Shown: positions 36,346-46,213, counted from the stretch's first letter. The stretch: 64,000 nucleotides of DNA from Streptococcus sanguinis SK1 = NCTC 7863 (GCF_000194945.1 NZ_GL878507.1:759963-823962); one strand, 5' to 3'. Numbers and translations: made by a program. Notes: generated by a model from the letters alone, not told the origin.

Positions 36346-36981
36346 CTAGCCTTCTCTGGCTTCCTTAAGGATTTTTTCAATCTTGGTCGTAATCAGGTCA
36401 ATAGCCACCTTATTAGAAGCTCCCTCTGGAATGATGACATCCGCATAGCGCTTGGTTGGCTCGATGAACTGATGGTACATAGGCTTAACGACACCCAAAT
36501 ACTGCTCAATAACGCTATCCAAACTGCGGCCACGCTCTTCCATGTCCCGCTTAATCCGGCGTATAATCCGAACATCATCATCTGTGTCCACAAAAATCTT
36601 AATATCCATCAAATCCCGCAGACGCTGGTCCTCTAAGACCAAAATCCCCTCAACGATGAACACATCCTGAGGCTCCTGACGATAGGTTTTTTTGCTGCGG
36701 GTATGCTCCGTATAGTCGTAAGTGGGAATATCCACTGGCCGACCAGCCAAGAGCTCTTTGATTTGCTCAATCATCAGGTCCGTATCAAAGGCAAAAGGAT
36801 GGTCATAGTTGGTCTTCACCCGCTCCTCAAAAGTCAGATGCGTCTGATCCTTATAGTAGGAGTCATGCTCAATCATGGCAATATTTTCGTTTGGAAAATT
36901 AGCCAAAATTGCTCGAGAAACACTGGTCTTTCCGCCTCCGGAACCACCAGTTACACCAATAATAATAGGTCTATTTTGCAT
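36346..36981 (-). CDS. udk: Uridine kinase
   Basis: The 211-residue P-loop kinase phosphorylates uridine and cytidine in pyrimidine salvage. Visible motifs are [14 protein letters not shown] (Walker A, residue 9), HDSYYKDQ near 39, YDHPFAFD near 59, and [15 protein letters not shown] near 145 (lid). The ATG at 36981 has GGAG six bases upstream; the ATG at 36993 lacks a usable site. It is divergent from the oxidoreductase gene. Confidence 0.95.
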   Translation of the reverse strand: MQNRPIIIGVTGGSGGGKTSVSRAILANFPNENIAMIEHDSYYKDQTHLTFEERVKTNYDHPFAFDTDLMIEQIKELLAGRPVDIPTYDYTEHTRSKKTYRQEPQDVFIVEGILVLEDQRLRDLMDIKIFVDTDDDVRIIRRIKRDMEERGRSLDSVIEQYLGVVKPMYHQFIEPTKRYADVIIPEGASNKVAIDLITTKIEKILKEAREG

Positions 36982-37026
36982 TATAAGCTCCATCTCTTGT
37001 TATCTTATCTATTTTACCGCAATTCA

Positions 37027-37035
37027 TGTTATAAT
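37027..37035 (+). promoter_or_regulatory. Extended -10 promoter of the oxidoreductase-helicase pair
   Basis: TGTTATAAT lies about 55 bases upstream of the ATG at 37091; the -35 region is weak. Confidence 0.5.
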
Positions 37036-37090
37036 GAAAGAGCTAAAATAAAAAAAGTACATGCTTAAAAATAGAAAAAAGGAGGTTTTT

Positions 37091-38071
37091 ATGCTCAAAC
37101 TTGGAATCATCGGAACAGGTTCTATTTCTCATGAGTTCATCAAGGCTGCTCACTCAACAGGCGACTATCAGCTGGCAGCTGTTTACTCTCGGACTCTGGC
37201 TTCTGCTGAGCGCTTTGTGCAAAACTATGAAAATACAGCCGTCTATACTGAAATGCTGGACTTTCTGTCATCTGATATCGATGTCGTTTATATCGCCAGT
37301 CCCAACAGCCTGCATTTCAATCATGCCAAGGTAGCTATTCTGGCTCGTAAACATGTTATTGTCGAAAAGCCGGCGGTCTCTCGACCCAAAGAATGGCGGG
37401 AATTGGTCAAGCTGGCTGACGAGCATCAAGTCTATCTCTTTGAAGCTGCCCGCAACTATCATGAGCAGGCCTTTGATACGATCAGTGATTTTCTCAAGGA
37501 CAAGACCGTCTTGGGAGCCAACTTCACCTATGCCAAGTATTCTTCTAAAATGCAAGCTCTGCTTGCAGGAGAGCAACCCAACGTTTTCTCAGCTAAGTTT
37601 TCCGGCGGCGCTTTGATGGACTTGGGTGTCTATCCAGTCTATGCGGCTATCAGACTTTTTAGCCATCCCCGCTTCGCTCGCTACAGCGCCCAGCAGCTAG
37701 CTAATACGATTGATTTAAATGGAGCTGGCTGTCTCATCTATCCAGATTTTCAAGTTCAGATTCAGGCCGGTAAAAATATAAACAGCAATCTGCCTGCAGA
37801 GATTTACACAGATCAGGGAACTCTGACTTTAGACGGGATTGAATTTATCAGCTCTGCTATTTTCCAAAATCTGGACGGCCAAGAGGAGGTGCTACCTATC
37901 AAGCGTGCTCCCCACACCATGCTGGAAGAGGCTCAAGCTTTCGCGCGAGTGCTCAAGGGCGGACAGGATGCGGCTTACGAGAAATGGTTGGATGCGGCGG
38001 CGGCTGTTCATGAAAGCTTATTTGGCATGCGCAAGGACGCTGGCATTAGATTTGAGGTTGATGATGATTAA
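37091..38071 (+). CDS. Gfo/Idh/MocA family oxidoreductase
   Basis: The 326-residue protein has an N-terminal NAD(P)-binding Rossmann domain (LGIIGTGSISHEF) and the family motif EKPAVSRPKEW near residue 95, whose E-K-P Lys contacts the cofactor. GGALMDLGVYPVYA lies near 175 and supplies the catalytic region of the C-terminal domain. It probably oxidises or reduces a sugar or cyclitol; the substrate is unknown. AAGGAGG precedes the ATG. The helicase gene overlaps its last eight bases. Confidence 0.9.
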   Translation: MLKLGIIGTGSISHEFIKAAHSTGDYQLAAVYSRTLASAERFVQNYENTAVYTEMLDFLSSDIDVVYIASPNSLHFNHAKVAILARKHVIVEKPAVSRPKEWRELVKLADEHQVYLFEAARNYHEQAFDTISDFLKDKTVLGANFTYAKYSSKMQALLAGEQPNVFSAKFSGGALMDLGVYPVYAAIRLFSHPRFARYSAQQLANTIDLNGAGCLIYPDFQVQIQAGKNINSNLPAEIYTDQGTLTLDGIEFISSAIFQNLDGQEEVLPIKRAPHTMLEEAQAFARVLKGGQDAAYEKWLDAAAAVHESLFGMRKDAGIRFEVDDD

Positions 38072-39152
38072 GGAACAATTTCCCCCGAGCTGGCAAAATC
38101 AGCTGGCTAAACTGGGCTTTGAAGATTTGACGGCTATTCAAGAGAAGATGTTTGAGCCTATTTCTGCAGGCGATACGGTGCTGGGAATCAGTCCGACTGG
38201 TACTGGTAAAACTCTGGCCTATCTCTTTCCCAGTCTGCTCAGGCTGACACCTAAAAAAGCCCAACAGCTCTTGATTTTAGCTCCTAACACCGAGTTGTCT
38301 GGACAAATATTTGAGGTCTGTAAGACTTGGGCGGAGCCTTTAGGGCTGACAGCCCAGCTTCTGCTCTCCGGCTCCAGCCAGAAGCGACAGATTGAGCGTC
38401 TTAAGAAAGGCCCAGAAATTATCATCGGAACGCCTGGACGAATTTTCGAATTAATCAAGCTCAAGAAAATCAAGATGATGAATGTCGAAACCATCATTTT
38501 GGACGAATTTGACCAGCTGCTCAGCGATTCTCAGTATCACTTTGTAGATAAAATCACCCACTATGCGCCTCGTAACCACCAGCTGATATATATGAGCGCC
38601 ACCGCTAAGTTCGACCACGATAAGATTACTGAAAATACTCTAGAAATCAGCATTGACGACCAAGTTTTGGACAACATCCAGCACTTTTACATGCAAGTCG
38701 AAAAACGTGATAAGGTGGACTTGCTCCGCAAATTATCCAATGTTGAAGATTTCCGCGGACTAGTCTTTTTCAACGCTCTGTCAGACTTAGGAAGCGCTGA
38801 GGAAAAACTCCAGTATCGTGAAGCCAACGCGGTTTCTCTGGCCAGCGATGTCAACGTTAAGTTCCGCAAGGTGATTTTGGATAAGTTCAAAGAGCACCAG
38901 ATTACTCTCCTGCTAGCCACTGACCTAGTTGCTCGCGGCATTGATATTGACTCCCTAGAATGCGTCGTCAATTATGAGCTTCCGCGCGATTTAGAAACCT
39001 ATACCCACCGCTCTGGACGAACCGGCCGCATGGGCAAGGAAGGCTATGTCATCACCCTCATCAGCCATCCTGAAGAGCTGAAAACATTGAAAAAATACGC
39101 TTCCGTTCGTGAAATTCTATTAAAAAATCAAGAACTTTATGTAACGAGTTAA
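38064..39152 (+). CDS. DEAD-box RNA helicase-like protein
   Basis: The 362-residue protein is a minimal helicase core. The Q-motif region FEDLTAIQEKMF lies near residue 20, motif I SPTGTGKT near 42, motif Ib TPGR near 125, motif II DEFD near 150 (in place of DEAD), motif III SATAKFD near 177 and motif VI HRSGRTGR near 316. DEFD and the lack of C-terminal extensions mark it as an atypical family member. Its role is likely mRNA decay or ribosome assembly. Start at 38064 is chosen because GAGG lies six bases before it; the ATG at 38061 is too close. Confidence 0.88.
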   Translation: MIKEQFPPSWQNQLAKLGFEDLTAIQEKMFEPISAGDTVLGISPTGTGKTLAYLFPSLLRLTPKKAQQLLILAPNTELSGQIFEVCKTWAEPLGLTAQLLLSGSSQKRQIERLKKGPEIIIGTPGRIFELIKLKKIKMMNVETIILDEFDQLLSDSQYHFVDKITHYAPRNHQLIYMSATAKFDHDKITENTLEISIDDQVLDNIQHFYMQVEKRDKVDLLRKLSNVEDFRGLVFFNALSDLGSAEEKLQYREANAVSLASDVNVKFRKVILDKFKEHQITLLLATDLVARGIDIDSLECVVNYELPRDLETYTHRSGRTGRMGKEGYVITLISHPEELKTLKKYASVREILLKNQELYVTS

Positions 39153-39156
39153 ACTG

Positions 39157-39195
39157 AAAAAGCTTTGGAAATCTAATGTTTCCAAAGCTTTTTGC
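39157..39195 (+). terminator. Terminator shared by the helicase gene and convergent pgdA
   Basis: AAAAAGCTTTGGAAA and TTTCCAAAGCTTTTT form a perfect stem with a 7-base loop. The A and T runs on both sides make it bidirectional. Confidence 0.9.
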
Positions 39196-39245
39196 TTTTA
39201 CTCATTGCCAACAACGATTTCAAACATCTAACCCCAAGGACCGTC

Positions 39246-40643
39246 TTAGTCTCTGCCGTAATAAATACGATGCGGCTCTATTTGGCCTTCCAGCAGCTCA
39301 TCGACCGTTACCAAAGTATAGCCGTTACTCTTCAGATACTCGAGGACACTTGGTAGGGCGTCAATACTGGTCTGGTGAATATCATGCATGAGGATAATCG
39401 AACCTGGCTGAGTTTTAGCAATCTCTTGCATAATAGCTTTAGTATTGCGTGTCTTCCAGTCTAGGCTGTCCACATTCCACATGATAAAGGACTGGTCAAC
39501 CGAATTTTGGATTGTAGTATTAATAGCTCCATAAGGAGGCCGCGTAATCATTGGCTTGATGCCTATGACATTGTTAATAGCGGTCTGGGTATCAAGGATT
39601 TCTTTTTTGGCTGACTCCAGAGGTAGTTTGGTTAAGACTGGATGGTCCCATGTATGAATCCCAATCTGATGACCTTCATTGTGCACTCGCTTGACAATCG
39701 CTTCATTACCAGCAATGTTTTGCCCAACCATAAAGAAGGTCGCCTTGGCACCGTATTTCTTAAGGATATCCAGAGCCTGCGGTGTTGTCTTAGGATCTGG
39801 ACCGTCATCAAAGGTCAGAGCAACCATTTTCACATGCTTCTTAGCTTCAAAATTCTGATAAGCAGCCAAGTCATCGCCAGTCAGATAGTCCGCATTAATC
39901 TGGTCATAGAAGCTAGACAAAGGAACGTCAATGCTGGTTAAGCCTTGCACTTCCTTACTCAGCTTAATAGAAAAATGGCTGTACTCATAACGGAAGGACC
40001 ACTGACCCAACTCCGTTCCATTGAGGGTGTTGAGAATTTCCGTCTGCACCGCCTCATCGGCCTGTCTAAAGGTCAGCTGGCTGGATATTTCGTTGATGAA
40101 GATTTCCTTAGCTGCATCAGGATCCTGAAAGAGCTTATCCAGAGTGAAAGGGCTGTCGTCTGGACCGAGATAGCTGTCAGCAACTTCCCGCTCTTCTCCT
40201 TTACTGATTTTCATCTCTTTAACATGATAGTCCTTGCGATGCACCAGTACTTCTTTGACATCCTTCAGGCTCGTTTCTTTTTCCTCAGCATAGTAGAAGG
40301 TCAATTCCTCAATCTTATCGTCCTTCTTCTGATTATCCTTAATCGTCTGGCTATCAGCGTCCATCTGCTCCTTGACGCTTGCCATAACCTGACCATCTAG
40401 CAGAGGATAGAAGGACTCCACATAGTGGCTGCCAATCATCTTGCTCTGCTTTTCAGTTTTTTCAGCGTGGTAGGTCTCTTCTTGAGCAATCAACACACTA
40501 ACTTTCTCTTGCAGTTCCTTTTCTTGGAAAATAGCGTAAATTTTTACAGCACCCAGAAATAGAGCAGCAACAAAAGTCAAACCTAGTAAGCTAAGAACAA
40601 TGAGTGTTTTCTTACCGTGTTTCTTGTTATTTTGTCTTTTCAT
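39246..40643 (-). CDS. pgdA: Peptidoglycan N-acetylglucosamine deacetylase
   Basis: The 465-residue protein has an N-terminal membrane anchor (about residues 13-32), a long extracellular spacer and a C-terminal NodB deacetylase domain. The catalytic motifs are visible: TFDDGPD (metal Asp, near residue 275), HTWDHP (metal His pair, near 325), RPPYG near 365, NVDSLDW near 388 and LMHDIHQT near 415. Size and order match pneumococcal PgdA, which deacetylates wall GlcNAc and confers lysozyme resistance. Confidence 0.94.
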   Translation of the reverse strand: MKRQNNKKHGKKTLIVLSLLGLTFVAALFLGAVKIYAIFQEKELQEKVSVLIAQEETYHAEKTEKQSKMIGSHYVESFYPLLDGQVMASVKEQMDADSQTIKDNQKKDDKIEELTFYYAEEKETSLKDVKEVLVHRKDYHVKEMKISKGEEREVADSYLGPDDSPFTLDKLFQDPDAAKEIFINEISSQLTFRQADEAVQTEILNTLNGTELGQWSFRYEYSHFSIKLSKEVQGLTSIDVPLSSFYDQINADYLTGDDLAAYQNFEAKKHVKMVALTFDDGPDPKTTPQALDILKKYGAKATFFMVGQNIAGNEAIVKRVHNEGHQIGIHTWDHPVLTKLPLESAKKEILDTQTAINNVIGIKPMITRPPYGAINTTIQNSVDQSFIMWNVDSLDWKTRNTKAIMQEIAKTQPGSIILMHDIHQTSIDALPSVLEYLKSNGYTLVTVDELLEGQIEPHRIYYGRD

Positions 40644-40704
40644 ACACCTGTCCTAAATGAATAAAAATCATCATTTATCTTGCAAAATTAACTGCAGCTA
40701 GATG

Positions 40705-41091
40705 TTAGAGACTCTTCTCACGAATGACTTCCACCTTGTAGCCATCAGGATCTTTTACAAAATAATAATTAGGCGGGTTACCAGGAAGACCCTTTGGATC
40801 TGTCACTTCATAGCCTTTAGCCTTGTGCTCAGCGTGCAGACCTTCCAAGTCTGGCGTGCTAAGTGCCACGTGAGCAAAACCGTCCCCAATCACATAAGGA
40901 CCATGGTCATAGTTATAGGTCAGTTCCAGCTCATAATCATCACCTTCCAAACCTAGATAAACGATAGTAAACTGATAATCCGGAAAATCCTTGCGACGAA
41001 GCTCCTTAAAACCAAAAGCCTCTGCATAAAAAGCGATAGACGCTTCCAAATTCTCCACACGCAAACAAGTATGTAACATTTTTGATGCCAT
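40705..41091 (-). CDS. gloA: Lactoylglutathione lyase (glyoxalase I)
   Basis: The 128-residue vicinal-oxygen-chelate protein detoxifies methylglyoxal. The four metal ligands are present: His in MLHTCLRV, Glu in YELELTYN, His in FAHVALS and Glu in YKVEVIRE. GNPPNYYFVKDPDGY near residue 103 is typical of GloA. It is preceded by GAGGTG and stands alone. Confidence 0.95.
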   Translation of the reverse strand: MASKMLHTCLRVENLEASIAFYAEAFGFKELRRKDFPDYQFTIVYLGLEGDDYELELTYNYDHGPYVIGDGFAHVALSTPDLEGLHAEHKAKGYEVTDPKGLPGNPPNYYFVKDPDGYKVEVIREKSL

Positions 41092-41178
41092 AATTTCACC
41101 TCATTCTTTCTTGTTTATTATTATACCCTATTTTGGGCAAAACTTATATTAAATTTTTAAAAAAGTAAATAAAAGCAG

Positions 41179-41204
41179 ATAAAAAGCAAGCCTCAAGGCC
41201 TGCT
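41179..41204 (-). terminator. Terminator after the ketopantoate reductase-like gene
   Basis: AGCAGGCCT and AGGCTTGCT pair around a two-base centre, followed by TTTTTATC on the minus strand. Confidence 0.7.
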
Positions 41205-42141
41205 AAGAATTGTTTTTCAAAAAATGTTCAATGAAGTCGCTATACGAATTCCATTGAGGCATGGGAATGCTTTCTTTCTCAGCACTTCTTTTGATTTCAA
41301 AATATTGATCAACCCATTCGGCATAGCCTGAATGCATGTGATTTGTGACCATTTCGGCAACCAAAGGCTGACTCAACATGAACTTCATTACTGGAACCAA
41401 GAGAAATAGGGGCAGGGATAGATATTTAGTAGGTTTATAACGATGTTTAGGAATGCCATATCGCTGACAGAGTTCTAAACCTTCTCGCCAAGCGCAAATC
41501 ATCTTTCGAATTGCTTTTTTATCTTTCAAGAGTGCATCAAAAGTCCCCGCTTCTGCAACTGCACCTGCCATTACTGCCTCCTGAAGGCAGTGAACCTTCA
41601 TCCAAGAAGCCAAGTCAGGCATAGCATCAATGCCTATACCACTAGCTGTGAAGATAGGAGACAACTCTGCTGTGTAAGAATCATCATCAAGTAACGTAGC
41701 TTCTTTGAAAATGATAGCTTGGATCCGACCATCACTCTTTCGCCCTCCTCCAACAGAAGAAGGAAAAGCTAACGACACCTGCTTTCTGTTCAAATAAGAA
41801 GGAATCTTGGAGTTGATATTCCAGTTATTCTGTAAAATAAGTAAATGAGCTTTTTCCTTTATATCCGCCAAATGATTCAATGCCTGCTCTAGTTGCAAAC
41901 TATTTACCGTTAAGAGAATCAGGTCATAGTCTTGAGCAATACTCGTCACCAGAGGCGGCTGGAAGTGATGTTCTTTATAGACCTGATCATCTTTTCTTAA
42001 ATCTTTAATAGAAAGTGTGAAGCCTTGCTCTAAAGTCGACAGCTTATGCTCTCTAACTAAGACAGTAACTTGATGTTGATTAGACAGTAACCAAGCGTAT
42101 GTCAAACCAATTGTGCCAGCACCATAAACCAAAATGTTCAT
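41203..42141 (-). CDS. Ketopantoate reductase family (ApbA/PanE-like) protein
   Basis: The 312-residue protein starts with the NADP-binding motif YGAGTIGLTYAWLL and has LILLTVNSLQLEQAL near residue 72 and the ApbA pattern LQNNWN near 103. The C-terminal helical domain contains EAVMAGAVAE near 185. It is more divergent than genuine PanE: the KPTKYLSLPLF and QPLVAEM stretches replace usual conserved parts. The pantothenate role is therefore uncertain, and it may act on another 2-keto acid. Confidence 0.78.
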   Translation of the reverse strand: MNILVYGAGTIGLTYAWLLSNQHQVTVLVREHKLSTLEQGFTLSIKDLRKDDQVYKEHHFQPPLVTSIAQDYDLILLTVNSLQLEQALNHLADIKEKAHLLILQNNWNINSKIPSYLNRKQVSLAFPSSVGGGRKSDGRIQAIIFKEATLLDDDSYTAELSPIFTASGIGIDAMPDLASWMKVHCLQEAVMAGAVAEAGTFDALLKDKKAIRKMICAWREGLELCQRYGIPKHRYKPTKYLSLPLFLLVPVMKFMLSQPLVAEMVTNHMHSGYAEWVDQYFEIKRSAEKESIPMPQWNSYSDFIEHFLKNNS

Positions 42142-42156
42142 ATTAGGCCTCTCCCG

Positions 42157-43548
42157 CTATTTTACAGAACGCTTTTTCGTTTCTTTCAGTAGCAGTTTAA
42201 CTTCAAAGACCGTACCTTTTGGTTTGTTGTCCTTGACATAAATAGAGCCCTTGAAAGCATCGACAATCTGCTTGGCTAGAGAAAGTCCCAGACCAAAGCC
42301 ACCTTTCTGACGGGTCCGAGCCTTATCCACCCGATAAAAGCGATCAAAAATCTTCTTCTTATCTTCATCGCTGATACCAGGACCATTGTCCGCCACTCGG
42401 AAAATAAGGTAGCGATCTGTCGAAGTAGCCATGACACTGATTACGCCATCATCATCTGTATACTTTATAGCGTTGTCAAATAGAATGGTCATCAGCTGTT
42501 TGAGAAAAATTTGATCGGTCACAATAGGGTGCTTGATCATATTTTCTGAATGAAAGGCTTTTTTATTCTCCCTTGCGATAATGCAGTAATTAGCAAAGGT
42601 CGTATCAAAAAATTCTGGTTCAACTTCACCATATTGAGGCTTGATGCCATCATCGCGACGGGCCAGATTGAGCAGATTGGTCGTCAGCAAGCGCATATTC
42701 CGTACTTCATCCAAGCTAGAAGCAATATTTTCACTGCTCTGCATAATTGTAGCTTCAGGCTTACGAAAGAGCGTCTCTAAGCGGCTCTGCAATACTGCCA
42801 GAGGAGTCCGTAGCTCGTGACTGGCATTTTCCACGAAAGCCTTCTGCTTCTGGATACTTTCCAGCAGAGGCTTGACACTCATCCGAGCCAGATAAATACT
42901 GGCAATCAGGGAAATTCCCCAAAAGCTGACCATAACCATGGCAATCAGTTGCTCATGCTTGCTGCTGGTCTGCTCCAGCTGGCTGATACTAGTCATGACC
43001 ACAGCGTACTTGATATCAGGGTACTCATTTTTAGGATCAATATCAAAGAGATAAGCCCGATAGCTTTCTGTCTGACCAAAGCTGTTGCCAAACACAATCT
43101 CCTTGATTTGATTCAGATAGGACTTGTTAAACTCTAATGAATTAAAGTCCAGAAAACCATCGCTCTTGCTGGTGGAAATATTTTTATAATCATCATCCAA
43201 AAGCAGGGCAAAGGTATTAGAGCTGACATTTGGCGTAGTTAGATTGTTAGGCTTAGGCTCTTCATCTGAATCACCATCTGGCTCTTTACTGCTTTTAGGA
43301 CTTTTAGTGTTGACCTTATTGCTCGGATCAGACTGCTGACCTGTCGTCCGATAGGCCAAATCAGCTACCGAACTAGGATCATTACTCAGATTCCTCAGAT
43401 TTTCATCAACTGACGTATAAAGGCTGGAGCGCATAACCTGAATAATAATCAAGGTCATGGCTGAGAAGATTAATGTAAACAACCCAAAATAGCGAATGAA
43501 ATAAGAGAAATCATCCGCATAAAAGGTCTTCTTGATTTTATTCAGCAT
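42157..43548 (-). CDS. ciaH: Sensor histidine kinase CiaH
   Basis: The 463-residue kinase has two membrane helices (about residues 20-40 and 195-215) around an extracellular sensor with a Ser/Lys/Asn-rich loop. The H-box is [17 protein letters not shown] near 240, the N-box is [12 protein letters not shown] near 350, and the G-boxes are [11 protein letters not shown] and FGLGLSLA. With CiaR it controls competence, autolysis, beta-lactam tolerance and small RNAs in streptococci. It overlaps ciaR by 11 bases. Confidence 0.95.
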   Translation of the reverse strand: MLNKIKKTFYADDFSYFIRYFGLFTLIFSAMTLIIIQVMRSSLYTSVDENLRNLSNDPSSVADLAYRTTGQQSDPSNKVNTKSPKSSKEPDGDSDEEPKPNNLTTPNVSSNTFALLLDDDYKNISTSKSDGFLDFNSLEFNKSYLNQIKEIVFGNSFGQTESYRAYLFDIDPKNEYPDIKYAVVMTSISQLEQTSSKHEQLIAMVMVSFWGISLIASIYLARMSVKPLLESIQKQKAFVENASHELRTPLAVLQSRLETLFRKPEATIMQSSENIASSLDEVRNMRLLTTNLLNLARRDDGIKPQYGEVEPEFFDTTFANYCIIARENKKAFHSENMIKHPIVTDQIFLKQLMTILFDNAIKYTDDDGVISVMATSTDRYLIFRVADNGPGISDEDKKKIFDRFYRVDKARTRQKGGFGLGLSLAKQIVDAFKGSIYVKDNKPKGTVFEVKLLLKETKKRSVK

Positions 43549-44212
43549 CTTTTAAAATGTAGCCGACACTACGAAGAGTATGTAGGTTTTTCGCAAATGC
43601 CGTTCCTTTCAGTTTTTTACGAATCTTTGAAACGTACACTTCGACAACGGAAACAGTGGTATCACTGTCAAAGCCCCACAGACGGTCAAAAATTTGAGTC
43701 TTAGGCAAGATTACATTTTGATTTTGCAGGAAATAAACCAAGAGGTCGAACTCTTTACCAAGCAACTCTACATCTTTACCCGCCTTCGTGGTTGAATTTG
43801 TAGATAGGTTGACAGTCACATCACCATAAGAAAGAGTATTCTCGTTGAATTTACCAGCGCGTTTCAAGAGCGCTTGGATCCGCATTTTCAGTTCTTCCAA
43901 ATAGAAAGGTTTTGTCAGATAGTCGTCAGCGCCGAGCTCAAAGCCATGTCCTTTGTCATCCAAGCTTTCCTTAGCTGTCATGATGAGAACAGGGGTTGTA
44001 ACCCCTTTTGCTCGGAGATCTTTCAGCACTTGGAAACCATCCTTTTCAGGCAACATGAGATCCAGTAAGATGAGGTCATAAACACCGCTTTCTGCTTCAT
44101 ATAGACCTTCTTCACCATCAAAAACCTGCATTACATCTGCAAAATCATCTAAAAAATCAAAAACTGAGTTTGACAGTCCAAGGTCATCTTCTACCAATAG
44201 AATTTTAATCAT
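43538..44212 (-). CDS. ciaR: Response regulator CiaR
   Basis: The 224-residue OmpR-type regulator has a receiver domain (acidic pocket LLVEDD, phospho-Asp in [14 protein letters not shown] near residue 51, LIMTAKE, and Lys in LTKPF near 100). A winged-helix domain follows ([20 protein letters not shown] near 180). The ATG at 44212 has GGAGG eight bases upstream; the TTG at 44227 is not needed. Known CiaR targets carry TTTAAG-N5-TTTAAG. I did not find a convincing pair in the gap before this gene. Confidence 0.96.
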   Translation of the reverse strand: MIKILLVEDDLGLSNSVFDFLDDFADVMQVFDGEEGLYEAESGVYDLILLDLMLPEKDGFQVLKDLRAKGVTTPVLIMTAKESLDDKGHGFELGADDYLTKPFYLEELKMRIQALLKRAGKFNENTLSYGDVTVNLSTNSTTKAGKDVELLGKEFDLLVYFLQNQNVILPKTQIFDRLWGFDSDTTVSVVEVYVSKIRKKLKGTAFAKNLHTLRSVGYILKDAE

Positions 44213-44278
44213 TTTTCTTTCCTCCAATAAAACTTTCCAAGATTATGTCTTTTGGTTTTTGTTTTATTTGCTATTCTT

Positions 44279-44287
44279 ATTATATCA
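44279..44287 (-). promoter_or_regulatory. ciaR promoter, extended -10
   Basis: TGATATAAT lies 67 bases before the ciaR ATG, downstream of the CiaX-like gene, so ciaRH has its own promoter. Confidence 0.6.
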
Positions 44288-44316
44288 TGACTTGGGTCAA
44301 AATCAGTAAGTTTTTT

Positions 44317-44832
44317 CTACGACTGCGACGTTTTATTTTCTTTTGTCGACTTATTATTGTTCTTGTCCGATTGTTCATTTGTGTTCGTTGAAGACTTTTT
44401 CTTGTTTTTCTTCCCGTTGTCATTTTGCTGAGCAGAAGAATTCTTGCTCTTGTCATTGTCAGACTGCTGGCCGTCTTGAGGCGGCATTCCTTGGTCTTGA
44501 CCGTTCTGTCCTGGACCACCATCCTGCGGCTGCATGCCATTACCCGGTCCACCATCCTGCGGCTGCATGCCATTACCCGGTCCACCATTTTGACCATTCT
44601 GACCAGCTTGTGGCGGCATTCCATTTCCTGCATCCTGGCCATTCTGACCCTGCTCCGGTGCTCCAGGCATAGCAGCTGGCTGTTGAATAGCTGATTGCTG
44701 ATTGTTTGTTCCGTGAATAGCTGTCGCAAGACCATAGCCACCTAGAAGTCCGACTGCTAGAGCACCACCCGTCGCAACCGTCAGCCACCATTTAGTACTT
44801 TTTTCTACAACAATCATTTTTTCCATATCCAT
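44317..44832 (-). CDS. Low-complexity single-pass surface protein upstream of ciaRH (CiaX-like position)
   Basis: The 171-residue protein has one membrane helix (about residues 15-36, WWLTVATGGALAVGLLGGYG). A long outer tail rich in Gly, Gln, Pro, Asn, Asp, Ser and Lys follows. An 11-residue unit (GGPGNGMQPQD) is tandemly repeated, and the last 60 residues are Asp/Asn/Ser/Lys-rich. I cannot assign it to a family by sequence. In S. mutans the gene before ciaR is ciaX, a small secreted calcium-responsive protein; this one holds the same place with a similar acidic Ser/Asn-rich tail. Functional equivalence is a guess. Confidence 0.65.
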   Translation of the reverse strand: MDMEKMIVVEKSTKWWLTVATGGALAVGLLGGYGLATAIHGTNNQQSAIQQPAAMPGAPEQGQNGQDAGNGMPPQAGQNGQNGGPGNGMQPQDGGPGNGMQPQDGGPGQNGQDQGMPPQDGQQSDNDKSKNSSAQQNDNGKKNKKKSSTNTNEQSDKNNNKSTKENKTSQS

Positions 44833-45012
44833 TTAATACGTTCCTTCTTTCTTTTGTAAATTTTTCTATCTGTTTCTATCAAACAAGAAGCTAATGCAGC
44901 TTACAAGTCATCCTATACACATCCTTTCACTTGAATAGCATTATCATATAGATTTTTACTTAAACAGGACTGAATTTTTTCTTAAAAAAGGCTGAAAGAT
45001 AGGGAAAATGGT

Positions 45013-45816
45013 TTATGAAAAGTGCTTTTTCAATATACGGCTATATTTATCTAATAAAAGAAAATCAGCTAATCTTGAAGACAGAAGATTGAGTTTAGCA
45101 AACAAAGATGCCCCTCGTCCCATTAGGATGACTCTTTGATGAGACTTAATACCTTTTAGCAAAGCTAGGCAAACTTCGTCTGTAGTTGAAATCTTAATTC
45201 CCATTTCCTTCCAAACAGGATGGTAAGGCTTTTCTGAGGGTGTGTCCGCAGCATTGGGACAAAAATAGGTTAAATACACCTTTTTCTGCTCCTGCTTTAA
45301 TTCGCGATTCATTGATTCAATAAAAGAAAAAATCCCTGCACGACTAGCCACATCTACGCTATAGTAAGGGAAAGCGAGCCGCCCATCTGCAAAACCGCCA
45401 GAATGCACAATTGTAGCACCTTTTTCATTTGCTAATAAGGGCAGAAAAATCTTGCTAATCAGAATGGCGCCAGATAAATTGATCAATAGTGTCTGATCTA
45501 TGTCCTCAAGGGAATGCGCTGACAAAGATTTTCTTACATCAAAACCAGTTGCATTGATAACAATATCTATACATTCCGACCACTCTTGTATCTCTGATAC
45601 TACATTTTTTAGAGACTCTTCACTTGTAATATCCACTGAGCTTATTGGAATAAAAGACGAAAATTCTTGCACAAACATCTTTAACTTCTCTATATCTCTT
45701 CCTAATAGATATAACCTAGCACCTGCTTGATGAAAAGCCCGTGTATAGACTCTTCCCAAACTACCACTTGCACCAATAATTACAACCTTTTTATTTTTAA
45801 AATAATTATCAAACAT
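45013..45816 (-). CDS. Short-chain dehydrogenase/reductase, catalytic Lys apparently absent
   Basis: The 267-residue Rossmann protein has the cofactor motif IGASGSLGRVYTRAF near residue 15, NATGFD near 89 and IVHSGGFAD (catalytic Ser) near 140. The active-site Tyr region reads FPYYSVDVASRAG, where the usual Y-x3-K pair would need Lys at the V or D. Activity is therefore doubtful or altered. I start at 45816, with GGAG six bases upstream; the ATG at 45828 lacks a site. It follows the SMR transporter by 15 bases and probably shares its operon. Confidence 0.8.
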   Translation of the reverse strand: MFDNYFKNKKVVIIGASGSLGRVYTRAFHQAGARLYLLGRDIEKLKMFVQEFSSFIPISSVDITSEESLKNVVSEIQEWSECIDIVINATGFDVRKSLSAHSLEDIDQTLLINLSGAILISKIFLPLLANEKGATIVHSGGFADGRLAFPYYSVDVASRAGIFSFIESMNRELKQEQKKVYLTYFCPNAADTPSEKPYHPVWKEMGIKISTTDEVCLALLKGIKSHQRVILMGRGASLFAKLNLLSSRLADFLLLDKYSRILKKHFS

Positions 45817-45831
45817 ATAATTCTCCATTCT

Positions 45832-46158
45832 CTAGTGAGTCTTTTGTGATAAGTTCAATAAAACAAGTCCGACAATAACTAGACTTATCCCTAAAAGGCT
45901 TACAGCTGTTACTTTTTCGTGCCAAAGCAGAATAGATAATATCGTTGTCCCTACTAGACCTATTGCAGACCAAATAGCGTAAGCTAGATTTAACTGAATG
46001 CCCTTTAAAGATAGAGATAAAAAGAAAAAGCACAAGCCATAAAACATCAAAGCAAGGCAACCGAAAAATAGTTTCGAAAAACCTTGAGATAGTTTTAAAA
46101 GACTTGTGGCGGCAATTTCAAATAGAATTGCGAGAGATAAATAAAAATAGTAAAACAT
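45832..46158 (-). CDS. SMR family small multidrug-resistance transporter
   Basis: The 108-residue, four-helix protein has the SMR landmarks: the membrane Glu in LAILFEIAATSLLK (residue 14), YAIWSAIGLVGTTILSILLW near 59-78 and a last helix LLGISLVIVGLVLLN. Members export quaternary ammonium compounds or guanidinium by proton antiport. It lies in a small unit with an XRE regulator and an SDR, which may act on a related substrate. Confidence 0.9.
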   Translation of the reverse strand: MFYYFYLSLAILFEIAATSLLKLSQGFSKLFFGCLALMFYGLCFFFLSLSLKGIQLNLAYAIWSAIGLVGTTILSILLWHEKVTAVSLLGISLVIVGLVLLNLSQKTH

Positions 46159-46213
46159 TGTTTTCCTCCTAATATTCTAAATAACTAAAAAGTTAGCAGG
46201 AAAATCAATAGAG

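Noticed and set aside
44517..44583. Short direct repeats (about 33 bases) in the gene before ciaR
   Set aside because: They are in-frame codon repeats of GGPGNGMQPQD and not a separate DNA element.
44280..44741. Basic 153-codon ORF overlapping the CiaX-like gene
   Set aside because: It is the +1 frame shadow of the Gly/Gln-rich repeat region and has no start site of its own.
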